Below, piece by piece: positions 41,903 to 50,798 of a DNA stretch of 64,000 bases. The first letter of the stretch is position 1, and every line of letters begins with the position of its first letter. The notes below the pieces were generated by a model that ran no database searches, was not told the origin of the DNA, and worked only from the letters and a program-made list of their open reading frames with translations. Both the position numbers and the translations under genes were made by a program. The stretch is from JBFMAI01 sp040755725 (GTDB lineage Bacteria; Planctomycetota; Phycisphaerae; UBA1845; Fen-1342), in the NCBI GenBank assembly GCA_040755725.1, contig JBFMAI010000027.1, positions 1-64,000 of the forward strand, in the 5' to 3' direction.

Positions 41903-43834
41903 ATGGATTCGCTCCTGAGTTCGATTACGTCGCCGAAGGACCTCCAGACACTGACATTGGAGCAACTGGGGCGTCTGGCCGCGGAGATCCGCACACGGAT
42001 CATCGAGGTGGTCAGCCGCAACGGTGGGCACCTGGCCAGCAACCTGGGCGTGGTGGAACTGACGCTGGCCCTGCACCGCGCGTTTGACTTCAGCCGGGAC
42101 TGCCTGCTGTGGGATGTCGGCCACCAGTGCTACGTGCACAAGCTGCTCACGGGTCGGCAGGCGCGGTTCGACACGCTGCGGCAGGCCGGCGGCCTCAGCG
42201 GCTTCCCGAACACCGCCGAGGGCCCCTACGACTTGTTCAACGTCGGGCACGCCGGCACCGCCATCGCCACCGCCGTCGGCCTGGCCCGCGGCGACCAGGC
42301 CCTGGGGCGTGATCGGCGGGTGGTGGCGTTCGTGGGCGACGCGAGCATTGTCAACGGGGTGGCGTTCGAGGGCCTCAACCAGGCCGGAACGCTGAAGCGC
42401 CAGTTCCTGGTCGTGCTCAACGACAACTCGATGGGCATCGCCAAGACGCAGGGGGGATTGGCGACCTACCTGGCCCGCTTCCGCGTCAGCAACCTGTACG
42501 AGGAAGTCAAGCACCAGGTGGCCAGCGTGCTGCCCCGCGTGCCCGTGGTCGGCAAGAGCATGCAGGGCGCCTGGGACCACCTGCGCCAGGGCATCAAGGC
42601 CACGGTCTCGCCGCACCAGATCTTCGAGCAGCTCGGTTTCCTGTATGTCGGGCCGGTGGATGGGCACGACCTGGCGCACCTGATGGATCTGCTGCACTTG
42701 CTCAAAGACGTTGCCCAGCCGGTGCTGTTGCACGTCCACACGGAGAAGGGCCGCGGTTGCTCGTGGGCCTCGCACGACCCCTGCGCGTTCCACAGCCCCG
42801 GCAAGCTCCAGGTCAACGGCGACGTGGTGTCCGCGGTCCAGAGCGAGCGGAAGAGCTGGACGACCGCGTTCGCCGACGCGCTCATCCGCATTGCCCTCGA
42901 CGATCCCCGCGTGTATGCACTCACCGCTGCCATGCCCGACGGCACGGGACTCGCCAAGGTCAAGAAGGCCCTCCCGGACCGCGTGCTGGACTGCGGCATC
43001 GCCGAGAGCTGCACCGTCGATGTCGCCGCGGGCATGGCCAAGGCCGGCCTGCGCCCGCTGGCGTGCATCTACTCGACATTCCTTCAGCGGGCCTTCGACC
43101 AGGTCTTTCAGGAAGTCGTCTTGCAAGGGCTGCCGGTCGGCTTCTGCCTCGACCGCGCGGGGCTGGTCGGCGGCGACGGCGCCGTCCATCACGGCTATCT
43201 CGACATCGCCTACCTCCGTGGGCTCCAGGGCATGGTGCTCATGGCCCCCGCCGACGAGCCCGAGTTGGAGCAGGCCCTACGCTTCGGCCTCAAACTCAAC
43301 GGACCTTGGGCGGTGCGCTACCCGCGCGACACCGTGCCCGACCCGTTCGGCGAGGCACCCCCGTTCCACCTCGGCAAGGGCCGCGTCATGCTGGAGGGCC
43401 CCGACGCGACCATTCTGGCGTACGGCAGCACGGTCGCGCCGGCGCTGGAAGCCGCCCGCCGGCTCGCCGCCGAGGGCCTCTTCCTCACCGTCATCAACGC
43501 CCGCTTCGTCAAGCCGCTCGATGAGGACATGGTGACGACGGCGGTGACCCGCGGCGTCCCGATCATCACCGTGGAGGAGCACTCCACCGCGGGCGGGTTC
43601 GGCAGCGCGGTCCTGGAAACGGCCAATCGCCTGGGCTTGCCGACCGACGGCATCGTTCGCCTCGGCATGGCCCCGGAGCGGTTCTACGAGCACGGCGCAC
43701 GGGCCGCGCAGCTCGCCGAGGCGGGCATCGACGCGCCGGGCATCGCGGCGACAGTGCGGCGCGTCGTGCAGGCCGCGCGGTCTGCGGGCGCCGGGGTGCG
43801 GGCCCCCGCCGAGCGCGCCCCGCGGTCCCCATGA
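41903..43834 (+). CDS. dxs: 1-deoxy-D-xylulose-5-phosphate synthase
   Basis: This 643-aa thiamine-diphosphate enzyme performs the first step of the MEP isoprenoid route. It has NGGHLASNLGVVELT, WDVGHQCYVHKLLTGR, the ThDP motif GDASIVNGVAFEGLN (about 145-159), VLNDNSMGIAKTQGG, and in the transketolase-like middle domain the segment HVHTEKGRG. The C-terminal domain has FVKPLDEDMV and EEHSTAGGFGSAVLE. Its stop overlaps the start of the squalene-synthase-like gene by 4 bases. Confidence 0.95.
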   Translation: MDSLLSSITSPKDLQTLTLEQLGRLAAEIRTRIIEVVSRNGGHLASNLGVVELTLALHRAFDFSRDCLLWDVGHQCYVHKLLTGRQARFDTLRQAGGLSGFPNTAEGPYDLFNVGHAGTAIATAVGLARGDQALGRDRRVVAFVGDASIVNGVAFEGLNQAGTLKRQFLVVLNDNSMGIAKTQGGLATYLARFRVSNLYEEVKHQVASVLPRVPVVGKSMQGAWDHLRQGIKATVSPHQIFEQLGFLYVGPVDGHDLAHLMDLLHLLKDVAQPVLLHVHTEKGRGCSWASHDPCAFHSPGKLQVNGDVVSAVQSERKSWTTAFADALIRIALDDPRVYALTAAMPDGTGLAKVKKALPDRVLDCGIAESCTVDVAAGMAKAGLRPLACIYSTFLQRAFDQVFQEVVLQGLPVGFCLDRAGLVGGDGAVHHGYLDIAYLRGLQGMVLMAPADEPELEQALRFGLKLNGPWAVRYPRDTVPDPFGEAPPFHLGKGRVMLEGPDATILAYGSTVAPALEAARRLAAEGLFLTVINARFVKPLDEDMVTTAVTRGVPIITVEEHSTAGGFGSAVLETANRLGLPTDGIVRLGMAPERFYEHGARAAQLAEAGIDAPGIAATVRRVVQAARSAGAGVRAPAERAPRSP

Positions 43835-44787
43835 TGGACGCCTTCGTCGCTCAGCACCTGGAGCGCGTGTCGCGGACCTACGCGATCATCGTCCCCATGC
43901 TGCCGGGGCCGCTCGCGCAAGCGGTGGGGGTGGCCTATCTCGTGATGCGGATCGTCGACACGATCGAGGACGCCCCGGCGGTGTCCGCGGAGCAACGCCG
44001 CCACCTGCTCGACCGGATCGACCCCGCGCTGCAAGGCGACGCCCCGGCGCTGCACGATCTGACGACCCCCCTCGGCGACACGCCCGCCGAGCGGGAGCTC
44101 TTGCTTGACGCGTCGGAAGTCGTCGCACGCCTGCGGGCCCTCGAGCCGACCTACCGCGACGCCATCGCGCGGTGTGCCCAGACCATGAGCGCCGGCGTTC
44201 AGCGACTGTTGGTGCGCGCCGCGGAGCGCGGTGGGGTGTACCCGGCCGTCCGCGATGCTGCCGAGCTGCGCGAGTACTGCTACTACGTCGCGGGAGTCGT
44301 CGGCGAGATGCTCTGCACGATGATGGCACACCACCTTCGCCGGCCAAGCCTGCTCAACAGCCGTGAATTGGCGGTTGACCTGGGCGTCGGCCTGCAACTG
44401 GTCAATATCCTCAAGGACGCGGCGTCCGATTCGGCCCACGGCCGGCGGTACCTGCCGGGTGGCGGCGCCGGCGCCGCAGCCGAGGAGCGGGTTTATCGGA
44501 CGGTTCTGCACGAGGCGCGGCGCTGCCTACTCCGTGGCATCGACTACGTCCTTGCGCTGCCGACGTCCGCCGCCGGCGTGCGCTGCTTCTGCGGCTTGCC
44601 CATCGCTTGGGGCGGCCTGACGCTCGCCCAGGCCGAACGCGACCCCGCGGCCGCGAAGATCAGCCGCGAAGCCGTCTGCGGCGCCATCGACCGGTTCCGG
44701 CAGCTTGCCGGCGATGATGAGGCGCTGGGGCGGTGGTTATCGACCCTGATCGAGCCCGCACGCGACGGTGCCAACGTGCTCCCCTGA
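43831..44787 (+). CDS. squalene/phytoene synthase family protein
   Basis: This 318-aa head-to-head prenyltransferase family member has the first aspartate motif DTIED (residues 43-47) in YLVMRIVDTIEDAP. The second substrate-binding region is LQLVNILKDAASDSAHGRRYLP, with D-x3-D instead of the more usual D-x2-E-D. YCYYVAGVVGEMLCTMM is also typical. It most resembles squalene synthases, which join two farnesyl diphosphates, but phytoene synthesis cannot be excluded. As the third gene of the ispA-dxs operon it points to triterpenoid (hopanoid or sterol) or carotenoid production. No cyclase or desaturase is in the window. Confidence 0.85.
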   Translation: MMDAFVAQHLERVSRTYAIIVPMLPGPLAQAVGVAYLVMRIVDTIEDAPAVSAEQRRHLLDRIDPALQGDAPALHDLTTPLGDTPAERELLLDASEVVARLRALEPTYRDAIARCAQTMSAGVQRLLVRAAERGGVYPAVRDAAELREYCYYVAGVVGEMLCTMMAHHLRRPSLLNSRELAVDLGVGLQLVNILKDAASDSAHGRRYLPGGGAGAAAEERVYRTVLHEARRCLLRGIDYVLALPTSAAGVRCFCGLPIAWGGLTLAQAERDPAAAKISREAVCGAIDRFRQLAGDDEALGRWLSTLIEPARDGANVLP

Positions 44788-44897
44788 CGCGACTGGGGTG
44801 GAACACGGGGGGACTTCCCTGGTATGCTGGATTGACCCAGAGGAGGCGCGGGGCCGAGTGAGGCCCGCGCGCACCCACATTGGCCAGGAGAGAGAAG

Positions 44898-45626
44898 ATG
44901 AACACGCGCCCGATGTCCACTTGGTCGGCCTCTCTTGCAGCCCTGAGCGTCCTGACATTGGCCGCGGCGGCCCCGGCCGCCCCCGAAGTGTGGCCGTTCG
45001 ACCTGCGCACGGCGGGTGAGAACGTGTTCTACCGGTCGCCGACGAACGTCGCTCCCAACGCGGACTGGTACGTCGCGGGTTGGGAGATCACGCTGGCCGA
45101 AGTCACCGTGAAGTACTCCATCTTCCCCCCCGTCGTGCTGAACATCACCAGCGAGCTTCCGCCGGAGGTCCTCCAGGGGCAGCGGACGGCTGACGGGCCG
45201 GCCCCGATCGTGATCATCGATGACCGCGTGGTGTATCCCGAGCCGCCGGAGCCGCCCGCGGTGGCCGCCGATGTGGAGATCGGGCTGGACGCGGCGGGCT
45301 TCGGCTACTTCGCGATGACCAACGTCGTGCTGGGCCAGATGGAAGTGAACCTGCCGCCGTTCGGCGTCGTGACGGTGCAGATCACGGCGCTGCACCTGGT
45401 CGGCACGGTCAACGCCGAGGCGTTTTGGCATGCGCGTGGCGACCTGAACTGCGACCGCGCGGTGGACTTTGGTGACATCAACCCGTTCGTATTGGCGCTG
45501 ACGAACCCCGCCGCGTATGCCCAGGCGTACCCGAATTGCCGCCTGGAGCTGGCCGACATCAACGGCGACGGCTTCGTGAATTTCGGCGACATCAACCCGT
45601 TTGTCCGATTGCTGACCAACCCGTAG
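44898..45626 (+). CDS. small secreted protein with dockerin module
   Basis: This 242-aa protein starts after AGGAGAGAAG and has a signal peptide (LAALSVLTLAAAAPAAPE). The middle (residues about 30-170) is rich in beta strands and is not recognised. The end is the paired dockerin-like module: GDLNCDRAVDFGDINPFV, a linker with YPNCRLELADINGDGF, and VNFGDINPFVRLLTNP at the C-terminus. A TGGTATGCT at about 44819 could be an extended -10. It is convergent with serS. Confidence 0.72.
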   Translation: MNTRPMSTWSASLAALSVLTLAAAAPAAPEVWPFDLRTAGENVFYRSPTNVAPNADWYVAGWEITLAEVTVKYSIFPPVVLNITSELPPEVLQGQRTADGPAPIVIIDDRVVYPEPPEPPAVAADVEIGLDAAGFGYFAMTNVVLGQMEVNLPPFGVVTVQITALHLVGTVNAEAFWHARGDLNCDRAVDFGDINPFVLALTNPAAYAQAYPNCRLELADINGDGFVNFGDINPFVRLLTNP

Positions 45627-45718
45627 CGGCCGGGCGACTTGGTCCTTCTCGACAACCGGGGGAGGGCGAGGCGCCGGTCGAGCGGATGGTCTTGTCGCGT
45701 CGGCCCCCGACGGCTCAT

Positions 45719-46999
45719 TCAACGTCCGATCTGCTCCATTCCCCGCATGTACGGCCGCAGCGCCGCCGGCACCGTCACGCTCCCGTCCGCGTTCTGGTTG
45801 ATCTCCAGCAACGGGATGAGAATGCGGGGGCTGGCGACTACGGTGTTGTTCAGCGTGTGGCAGAAGTCCGGCTTGCCGGTGCTCGCCCGCCGGTAACGCA
45901 GGTTGAGCCGCCGGGCCTGGAAGTCGTGGAACCGGCTGGCCGAGTGCGTTTCCCCGTAGGCGTCGCGGCTGGGCATCCACGTCTCGATGTCGTACATGCG
46001 GACTTTGCCCTGCCCCATTTCACCCGTGCAGACCTCGACCACGCGGTAGGGCAGCTCCAGGGCCTGTAGCACGGCCTCGGCGTTCTGGACGATGACCTCG
46101 TGCCAACGAGCCGACTCGGCCGGATCGGCCCGGCACACGACGACCTGCTCCAGCTTGTCAAACGTGTGGATGCGATACAGCCCGCGCGTGTCCTTGCCCG
46201 CGGCCCCCGCCTCCCGCCGAAAGCACGTCGTCCGGGCCACATAGAGCTTCGGCAGCTCGGCCTCTTCCAGGATTTCGTCGGCGTGATACCCGGTGACCGG
46301 CACTTCCGCCGTCCCCACCAGGCTTTGCCCGTCGCGCTCGCAGAGGTACACCTCCTCGCGGTGCAACGGAAAGAAGCCCGTGCCGTACATCAGCTTGTCG
46401 GCGACCAGCGGCGGCACGGTCAGCGGCGTCCAACCGCGCTCGATCATCAGGTCCCACGCCAGCCGCAGCACGGCCTCGTGCAGCACGGCCCCCGCGCCGC
46501 GCAGGACATAATTGCGGCTGCCGGCGATCTTCACCCCGCGGTCGATGTCAATGATGCCCAGCGTCGTCCCGAGTTCGAGGTGGTCTTTGAACGCGAAGCC
46601 GAAGGCGGCCTTCGGCCGTGGCGTGCCCCAGCGGCGGACCTCGACGTTGCACTCCGGACCGTGCCCCACGGGGGCGGCTGCGTCGGGGACCTGCGGCACG
46701 AGCAGCAGCAGGTCGCGCAGCTCGGCGTCGATCTTCTCCCGCTCCGCGTCAATCTCCTTGAGGCGGGCCTTCAATTGACCCATCGCCTGACTGAGCGCCG
46801 CCTTCTCCTCCTTCGGCGCTTTGGCGATCCGCTCGCCGGTTTGGTTCTGTTGGTGGCGCAGGTCGTTGAACTCGGTCTCCAACGCCCGGCGGCGGGCGTC
46901 GACGGCCAGCAGGCGCTCGAGGTCGACCGTCATGCCCTTGTCGGCTGCCGCCTTGCGCACGAGTTCCGGGTTCTCACGAATCAACTTCAGGTCGATCAT
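45719..46999 (-). CDS. serS: serine--tRNA ligase
   Basis: This 426-aa class II synthetase charges tRNA-Ser and tRNA-Sec. The start MIDLKLIRENPELVRKAAA leads into the antiparallel coiled-coil tRNA-binding arm (about 30-105). Motif 2 is TCFRREAGAAGKDTRGLYR with HTFDKLEQV, and motif 3 is near EINQNADGSVTVPAALRPYM. The ATG at 46999 fixes the usual start; longer frames upstream are not homologous. A TATAAT lies about 70 bases upstream on the minus strand. Confidence 0.95.
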   Translation of the reverse strand: MIDLKLIRENPELVRKAAADKGMTVDLERLLAVDARRRALETEFNDLRHQQNQTGERIAKAPKEEKAALSQAMGQLKARLKEIDAEREKIDAELRDLLLLVPQVPDAAAPVGHGPECNVEVRRWGTPRPKAAFGFAFKDHLELGTTLGIIDIDRGVKIAGSRNYVLRGAGAVLHEAVLRLAWDLMIERGWTPLTVPPLVADKLMYGTGFFPLHREEVYLCERDGQSLVGTAEVPVTGYHADEILEEAELPKLYVARTTCFRREAGAAGKDTRGLYRIHTFDKLEQVVVCRADPAESARWHEVIVQNAEAVLQALELPYRVVEVCTGEMGQGKVRMYDIETWMPSRDAYGETHSASRFHDFQARRLNLRYRRASTGKPDFCHTLNNTVVASPRILIPLLEINQNADGSVTVPAALRPYMRGMEQIGR

Positions 47000-47066
47000 C
47001 GCTCCGCTTTCTTCGACTGGTCCACCACGTTGTCGCAAGGGGTCGGGTGGCAGACACGGTGCCGCG

Positions 47067-47072
47067 ATTATA
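47067..47072 (-). promoter_or_regulatory. -10 element upstream of serS
   Basis: The minus strand reads TATAAT here, giving a start near 47060 and a leader of about 60 bases before the serS ATG. The -35 region is weak. It lies in the gap just after the RNase HI stop. Confidence 0.4.
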
Positions 47073-47082
47073 CGGTCGTTGG

Positions 47083-47880
47083 TCAGCTCCGGGTGTGGCC
47101 GTTGGGGGAGCGGACGGGCGAGAGCTGGAACTCGGCCCGGCATCCCGGTCGCGCGCAGCGGACCGTCAGCGTCGGCACCGCCGCCAGCTCCGCGGGGTCG
47201 GTGTTGAGAATGGCCAGCACCGTGGGCGTCAGGGCGTGGGCCGCGTGAATGCACAACCCCGCGGGCAGCGTGGCGTGAATCGTGAAGGCGGACTGGGCGA
47301 ATCCCCCCGCGGGGCAACCGCCCGCCTCCGGCCCGTGCGTGACCGTGATGCGCACCGCGGGCGGAGTGGGGGCGGCGCCCGGCGCCGGCCGCTGCGCTTC
47401 CGCGGCCGCCGCGCTGCAATCGGGCGGGGTGGGTTCCTCCGACTCCGTGCCCCCCCCGTCGATGTCGAATACGATCACGTCCCGCCGCCGATCCATCGCC
47501 AGATTGGCCAGTTCGTCGGCCCGCCGGTTCTCTTCGCGCCGCAGGTGTTGCAGCGACCAGCCCCCGATACGCAGCAGGAGCATCTGCACCTGCCGGTGCA
47601 GCGGCGAGAGATTGGGGCTCTTGACCTCGTATTCGCCGGTGACCTGCCGGACCAGTAGCTCGCTGTCGGAGTAGATCGTGATCGGCTGCGGATCGCACTG
47701 GCGGGCCCGCTCCAGGCCGCGAATCAGGGCGTGATACTCGGCGGCGTTGTTCGTCTGTCGTCCGAGGAAGTACGCGGCCTCGTGAATCAGCTCCCCGTCA
47801 GCCTGCCGTAGCACGACCCCCGCCCCGGCCGGCCCCGGATTGCCGCGCGACCCCCCGTCGATGTGCAGGATCAGGCCCAC
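47083..47880 (-). CDS. rnhA: ribonuclease HI fused to a TIGR04076-like domain
   Basis: Residues 1-130 are a type 1 RNase H that cleaves RNA in RNA-DNA hybrids: catalytic Asp in LHIDGGSRGNPGPAGAG, Glu in NNAAEYHALIRGLE, Asp in IYSDSELLVRQVTGEY, and EENRRADELAN. A low-complexity Pro/Ala linker (about 140-172) leads to a second domain: VRITVTHGPEAGGCPAGGF, LPAGLCIHAAHALTPTVLAI and a C-terminal RCARPGCRAEF. This resembles the small TIGR04076 family of Cys-containing proteins of unknown role. The fusion makes the protein 265 aa, much longer than plain RNase HI. It follows the zinc-ribbon gene by 13 bases. Confidence 0.85.
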   Translation of the reverse strand: MGLILHIDGGSRGNPGPAGAGVVLRQADGELIHEAAYFLGRQTNNAAEYHALIRGLERARQCDPQPITIYSDSELLVRQVTGEYEVKSPNLSPLHRQVQMLLLRIGGWSLQHLRREENRRADELANLAMDRRRDVIVFDIDGGGTESEEPTPPDCSAAAAEAQRPAPGAAPTPPAVRITVTHGPEAGGCPAGGFAQSAFTIHATLPAGLCIHAAHALTPTVLAILNTDPAELAAVPTLTVRCARPGCRAEFQLSPVRSPNGHTRS

Positions 47881-47893
47881 GGGGCGCCGCCGC

Positions 47894-48625
47894 TCAGGAA
47901 TCCTTGGCCAGGTAGAGGATGCGTCCGCAGTTGTCGCAGGTGATGAGGTCGTCGCGCGTCATCAAGGCGTTGGCCCGCTCCGCCGCCAGCGACATGTTGC
48001 AGCCTTCGCACAGGAACTCGGCCCGTCGCGGATGGACCTGGATGACCCGCGCCATGACCTCGCCCTCGTAGCGCTCCGAGACGCGATTGAACAGATCGAG
48101 GGCCTTGGGCGTCAGCCGGTCGGCGGCTTCGTCGCGCCGCCGCTGAAGCGTGGTCAATCGCTCCGCGAACGATTCGCGGGCCTGCGCGTACTGCGCCTGG
48201 AGGTGGTTCCAGCGCTCGACCTCGTGCCGCAGGGCCTCCTCGTGCTCCGCCAGGGCCTTCTTGCGGGCCTCCACGGCCGACAGCAACTCGAACGCCCGGC
48301 TTTCCAGCCGCGTCAGGTCGGCTTTCTCGTTGTTGAGCTGGCTCAGGACGGCCGCGTACTCCTTGTTCGTGCGAACCGTGTTGAGGTTGTCGCGGAGTTT
48401 GCCGACGTGCGCCCCACGGGCTTTGAGGTCCACGTCCAACTCGTCCGCCTGCATCTGCGTCCGCTTGAGTTCGTCCCGCTCCGCGGCCAATGCTTCCTCG
48501 GCCGACTTCAGCTTGGCCCCCTGCCGCGATACGCCCCGCTCCTTGGCGGCCAACTGCCGCCGGATGTCCACGATTTGCAGCTCGATCTCCTGGAGCGTCA
48601 GCAAAGACTCGAGCAGGGCTCCCAT
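47894..48625 (-). CDS. coiled-coil protein with C-terminal C4 zinc ribbon (zf-RING_7/DUF164 type)
   Basis: This 243-aa protein begins LLESLLTLQEIELQIVDIRRQL and forms a long antiparallel coiled coil (about 10-180), with LRDNLNTVRTNKEYAAVLSQL in the middle. It ends in a zinc ribbon with Cys pairs in EFLCEGCNMSL and ITCDNCGRILY. Members of this family are often encoded beside RNase HI, as here; nucleic-acid binding has been proposed, but the function is not settled. Confidence 0.85.
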   Translation of the reverse strand: MGALLESLLTLQEIELQIVDIRRQLAAKERGVSRQGAKLKSAEEALAAERDELKRTQMQADELDVDLKARGAHVGKLRDNLNTVRTNKEYAAVLSQLNNEKADLTRLESRAFELLSAVEARKKALAEHEEALRHEVERWNHLQAQYAQARESFAERLTTLQRRRDEAADRLTPKALDLFNRVSERYEGEVMARVIQVHPRRAEFLCEGCNMSLAAERANALMTRDDLITCDNCGRILYLAKDS

Positions 48626-48758
48626 TCACGCTCTCCGCCGGATCGTGTCACAGAACCAGGTACGAACCGCGAAGTATGATCGAAAGGCCCCCCGCTCGCA
48701 AGCCGCCGGTCACGACCCGGGCGCGCAACGGGGGCCGCGTAGCGCGGCACGCCGGCGG

Positions 48759-49709
48759 TCAGGGATGCCCGTCGTCCGGGCCGGCGTAGCGTTTCACGAC
48801 GGCGCGGATGCGTTCGTCCGGCGAGTAGCCCAGCGCGAACCGGGCATTGTGGGCCACCGTCGGCAGCGGGCACGCGACCAACTCGATGAGCTGTCGCTGC
48901 ACCTCCGCCTCGCCCCGCGACCCGAGCCAGACACACGCGGCCCGCACGAGGTTGTAGTCGCGTGTGGAGAGCTCCACCAGGGCCGGGCCGCGCGGCCCCG
49001 CTGCACACAGCGCCGCCCGCAGCTCGGGCTGATAGTCCCACCGATCCGCGAGTCGGCGGCTCAGAATCCGCCACAAGTACGCGGCCCGCGGCTCCAGCCG
49101 GGGGGCCACGGCGATGGACGCGCCGCGCCGTGGTTGGGCCTGCCACCAGTCGCGCAGCGCCCGCCGATCGGCCTCCAAGTCGATGGCGGCCGCGGCGGCA
49201 TGGTCGAAGTCCGCCGGATATAGGTCGTGCCAAGCCCGCGGCGGCGATTCCTCGGTCCAGACGACGGTCCCGAGCCGCCGGCCGCCCGCCTTCAGGTCGA
49301 AGTGCAGCAGGCCGAGCGTCGTCTCGAAGCACGTGGCACTCAAGGCCGGCGGCCCGCTCGCCGGGTCGGCCAGCAGCCGAATCAGCGACGTGTGCAGCAG
49401 GACGCGCAGGTCGTCCGGGGCTGCCGTCCGAATCATCGCCGGCTGTTCCATCAACCACGCGATGGCGGCCGGGCCCTGCGCCACGAGGCGGTTGAAGTGG
49501 TCGGTCCAGACCGCGTCGGGATCGAGCGTCAAGAGCGGCCGGGCGGCGGCGGTGATGTCTCCGACGCGAGAGGACGACGGTGCTCGCGGCCCCGCCGGCG
49601 ACGGCCGCGCGGGGGGCGTCTGACACCCCGTCGCCAAGAGGATCAGCGCCCCCGCGAGCGGCACCGCCACGTACTCCGTCCACCGATCGGTCATGTTGGT
49701 CCAGTCCAT
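48759..49709 (-). CDS. lipoprotein of unknown function with a HEAT-like end
   Basis: This protein of up to 316 aa has a lipoprotein signal peptide ending in LILLATGCQTPP. The first 15 residues may be extra; MTDRWTEYV is another start. The C-terminal half holds helix pairs such as AALCAAGPRGPALVELSTRDYNLVRAACVWLGSRG and LIELVACPLPTVAHNARFALG, which resemble HEAT/armadillo-type repeats. No enzyme motif is seen. It is divergent from ndk. Confidence 0.6.
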   Translation of the reverse strand: MDWTNMTDRWTEYVAVPLAGALILLATGCQTPPARPSPAGPRAPSSSRVGDITAAARPLLTLDPDAVWTDHFNRLVAQGPAAIAWLMEQPAMIRTAAPDDLRVLLHTSLIRLLADPASGPPALSATCFETTLGLLHFDLKAGGRRLGTVVWTEESPPRAWHDLYPADFDHAAAAAIDLEADRRALRDWWQAQPRRGASIAVAPRLEPRAAYLWRILSRRLADRWDYQPELRAALCAAGPRGPALVELSTRDYNLVRAACVWLGSRGEAEVQRQLIELVACPLPTVAHNARFALGYSPDERIRAVVKRYAGPDDGHP

Positions 49710-49724
49710 TCCGTGCGGTACAAT
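49696..49724 (+). promoter_or_regulatory. sigma-70-like promoter of ndk
   Basis: TTGGTC at 49696-49701 and TACAAT at 49719-49724 are spaced by 17 bases. The start would be near 49731, giving a leader of about 30 bases before the ATG at 49760. It lies over the 5' end of the divergent lipoprotein gene. Confidence 0.5.
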
Positions 49725-49759
49725 CCGCGTCCTACGAGAATAGCGAATCGGGAGCGCGC

Positions 49760-50224
49760 ATGGAACGGACGCTGATCATCTTTAAGCCGGACGCCATGAA
49801 TCGCCAGCTTGTCGGGCGGATTCTGAGCCGGTTCGAGGACCGGGGGCTACGAATCGCGGCCCTGAAGCTCCAGCAGTCGCCGCAGGCGCAGGTGGAGCGG
49901 CATTACGAGGTGCATCGCGGCAAGCCGTTCTACAACTCACTCGTGGAGTTCATGACGGCGGGTCCGGTAATTGTGGGCGTGCTGGAGGGACCGAGCGCGG
50001 TGGCGGTCGTGCGGAACATGCTCGGACCGACCAACGGCGTGAACGCGGCCCCCGGGACGATTCGCGGCGACTTTGGGCTCGACCAGCAATACAACCTCGT
50101 CCATGCCAGCGACAGCCTCGAGACGGCCCGGCAGGAAATCGAGCTGTTCTTCAAGCCGGAAGAGGTCGTGAGCTACGAGCGCGTGACGGACCGGTGGATT
50201 GTAAGGAGGGGTGGCGCTTCGTGA
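49760..50224 (+). CDS. ndk: nucleoside-diphosphate kinase
   Basis: This 154-aa enzyme balances NTP pools by phosphate transfer through an active-site His, here in NLVHASDSLETA. The start MERTLIIFKPDAMNRQLVG and the GPTNGVNAAPGTIRGDF block are diagnostic. The ATG follows GGGAG by a few bases. The gene has its own promoter. Confidence 0.95.
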   Translation: MERTLIIFKPDAMNRQLVGRILSRFEDRGLRIAALKLQQSPQAQVERHYEVHRGKPFYNSLVEFMTAGPVIVGVLEGPSAVAVVRNMLGPTNGVNAAPGTIRGDFGLDQQYNLVHASDSLETARQEIELFFKPEEVVSYERVTDRWIVRRGGAS

Positions 50225-50327
50225 ACCCGCGGCGGGTGAATTCCGACGACCGGTCCCGGAGGGAATCTGGGGATCCGGTTATTCGCCGGGCAGAATGCCG
50301 GCGTGGAGTTGCCACAGCGTGGCGCCC

Positions 50328-50368
50328 TTGACCCTCCCCCAACCCCTCCCTGGAAGGGCGGGGAGTCA
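50328..50368. repeat. CCTCCCCCAACCCCTCCC-type dispersed repeat
   Basis: The stretch from TTGACCCTCCCCCAACCCCT to GGCGGGGAGTC forms a weak inverted repeat (CTCCC facing GGGGAG). Similar sequences, which read P-P-P-T-P-P-W-K-G-G when translated, are scattered through many bacterial genomes. Only one copy is seen here, between ndk and the cupin gene. Confidence 0.4.
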
Positions 50369-50407
50369 GCGGTCTTGCCTGGGTGCGAACCGCTCCGAGG
50401 ACAGCGC

Positions 50408-50761
50408 ATGAAAGTCAAACCGATCGCCGAGCATCCCCAGAACGAGGTCACGATGGAGGGGGCGAAGGGCGTCCGCATGAGGATGCTCATCGGCCCCCAG
50501 GACGGGGCCGACGTCTTCCACATGCGGCACTTCGAGGTCGCCGTCGGCGGCCACTCGCCCCACCACACGCACGACTATGAACATGAGGTGCTCATTCTCA
50601 AGGGGCAGGGGTTGGTCCAGAGCGAGCGCGGCGACCGTCCGTGCAAGGCGGGCGACGTGGTTTGGGTGCCGCCGAATGAGAAACACCAGTTCCAGAACAC
50701 CGGGGGCGAGCCGTTGGAGTTCATCTGCCTGATTCCCGCGCCGCGCGATTGCACGAAATAA
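50408..50761 (+). CDS. cupin-domain protein
   Basis: This 117-aa single-domain cupin has motif 1 as HSPHHTHDYEHEVLILKGQG (His, His, Glu ligands) and motif 2 as VPPNEKHQFQNTG (His). These would bind a metal in a small beta barrel. No catalytic assignment is possible from sequence alone. The family includes dioxygenases, isomerases and metabolite sensors. It precedes the superoxide dismutase gene by 37 bases and may share a transcript. Confidence 0.82.
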   Translation: MKVKPIAEHPQNEVTMEGAKGVRMRMLIGPQDGADVFHMRHFEVAVGGHSPHHTHDYEHEVLILKGQGLVQSERGDRPCKAGDVVWVPPNEKHQFQNTGGEPLEFICLIPAPRDCTK

Positions 50762-50798
50762 TCGGGGCGAGCCGACACGAGAACAAAGGGAGCCGAGC

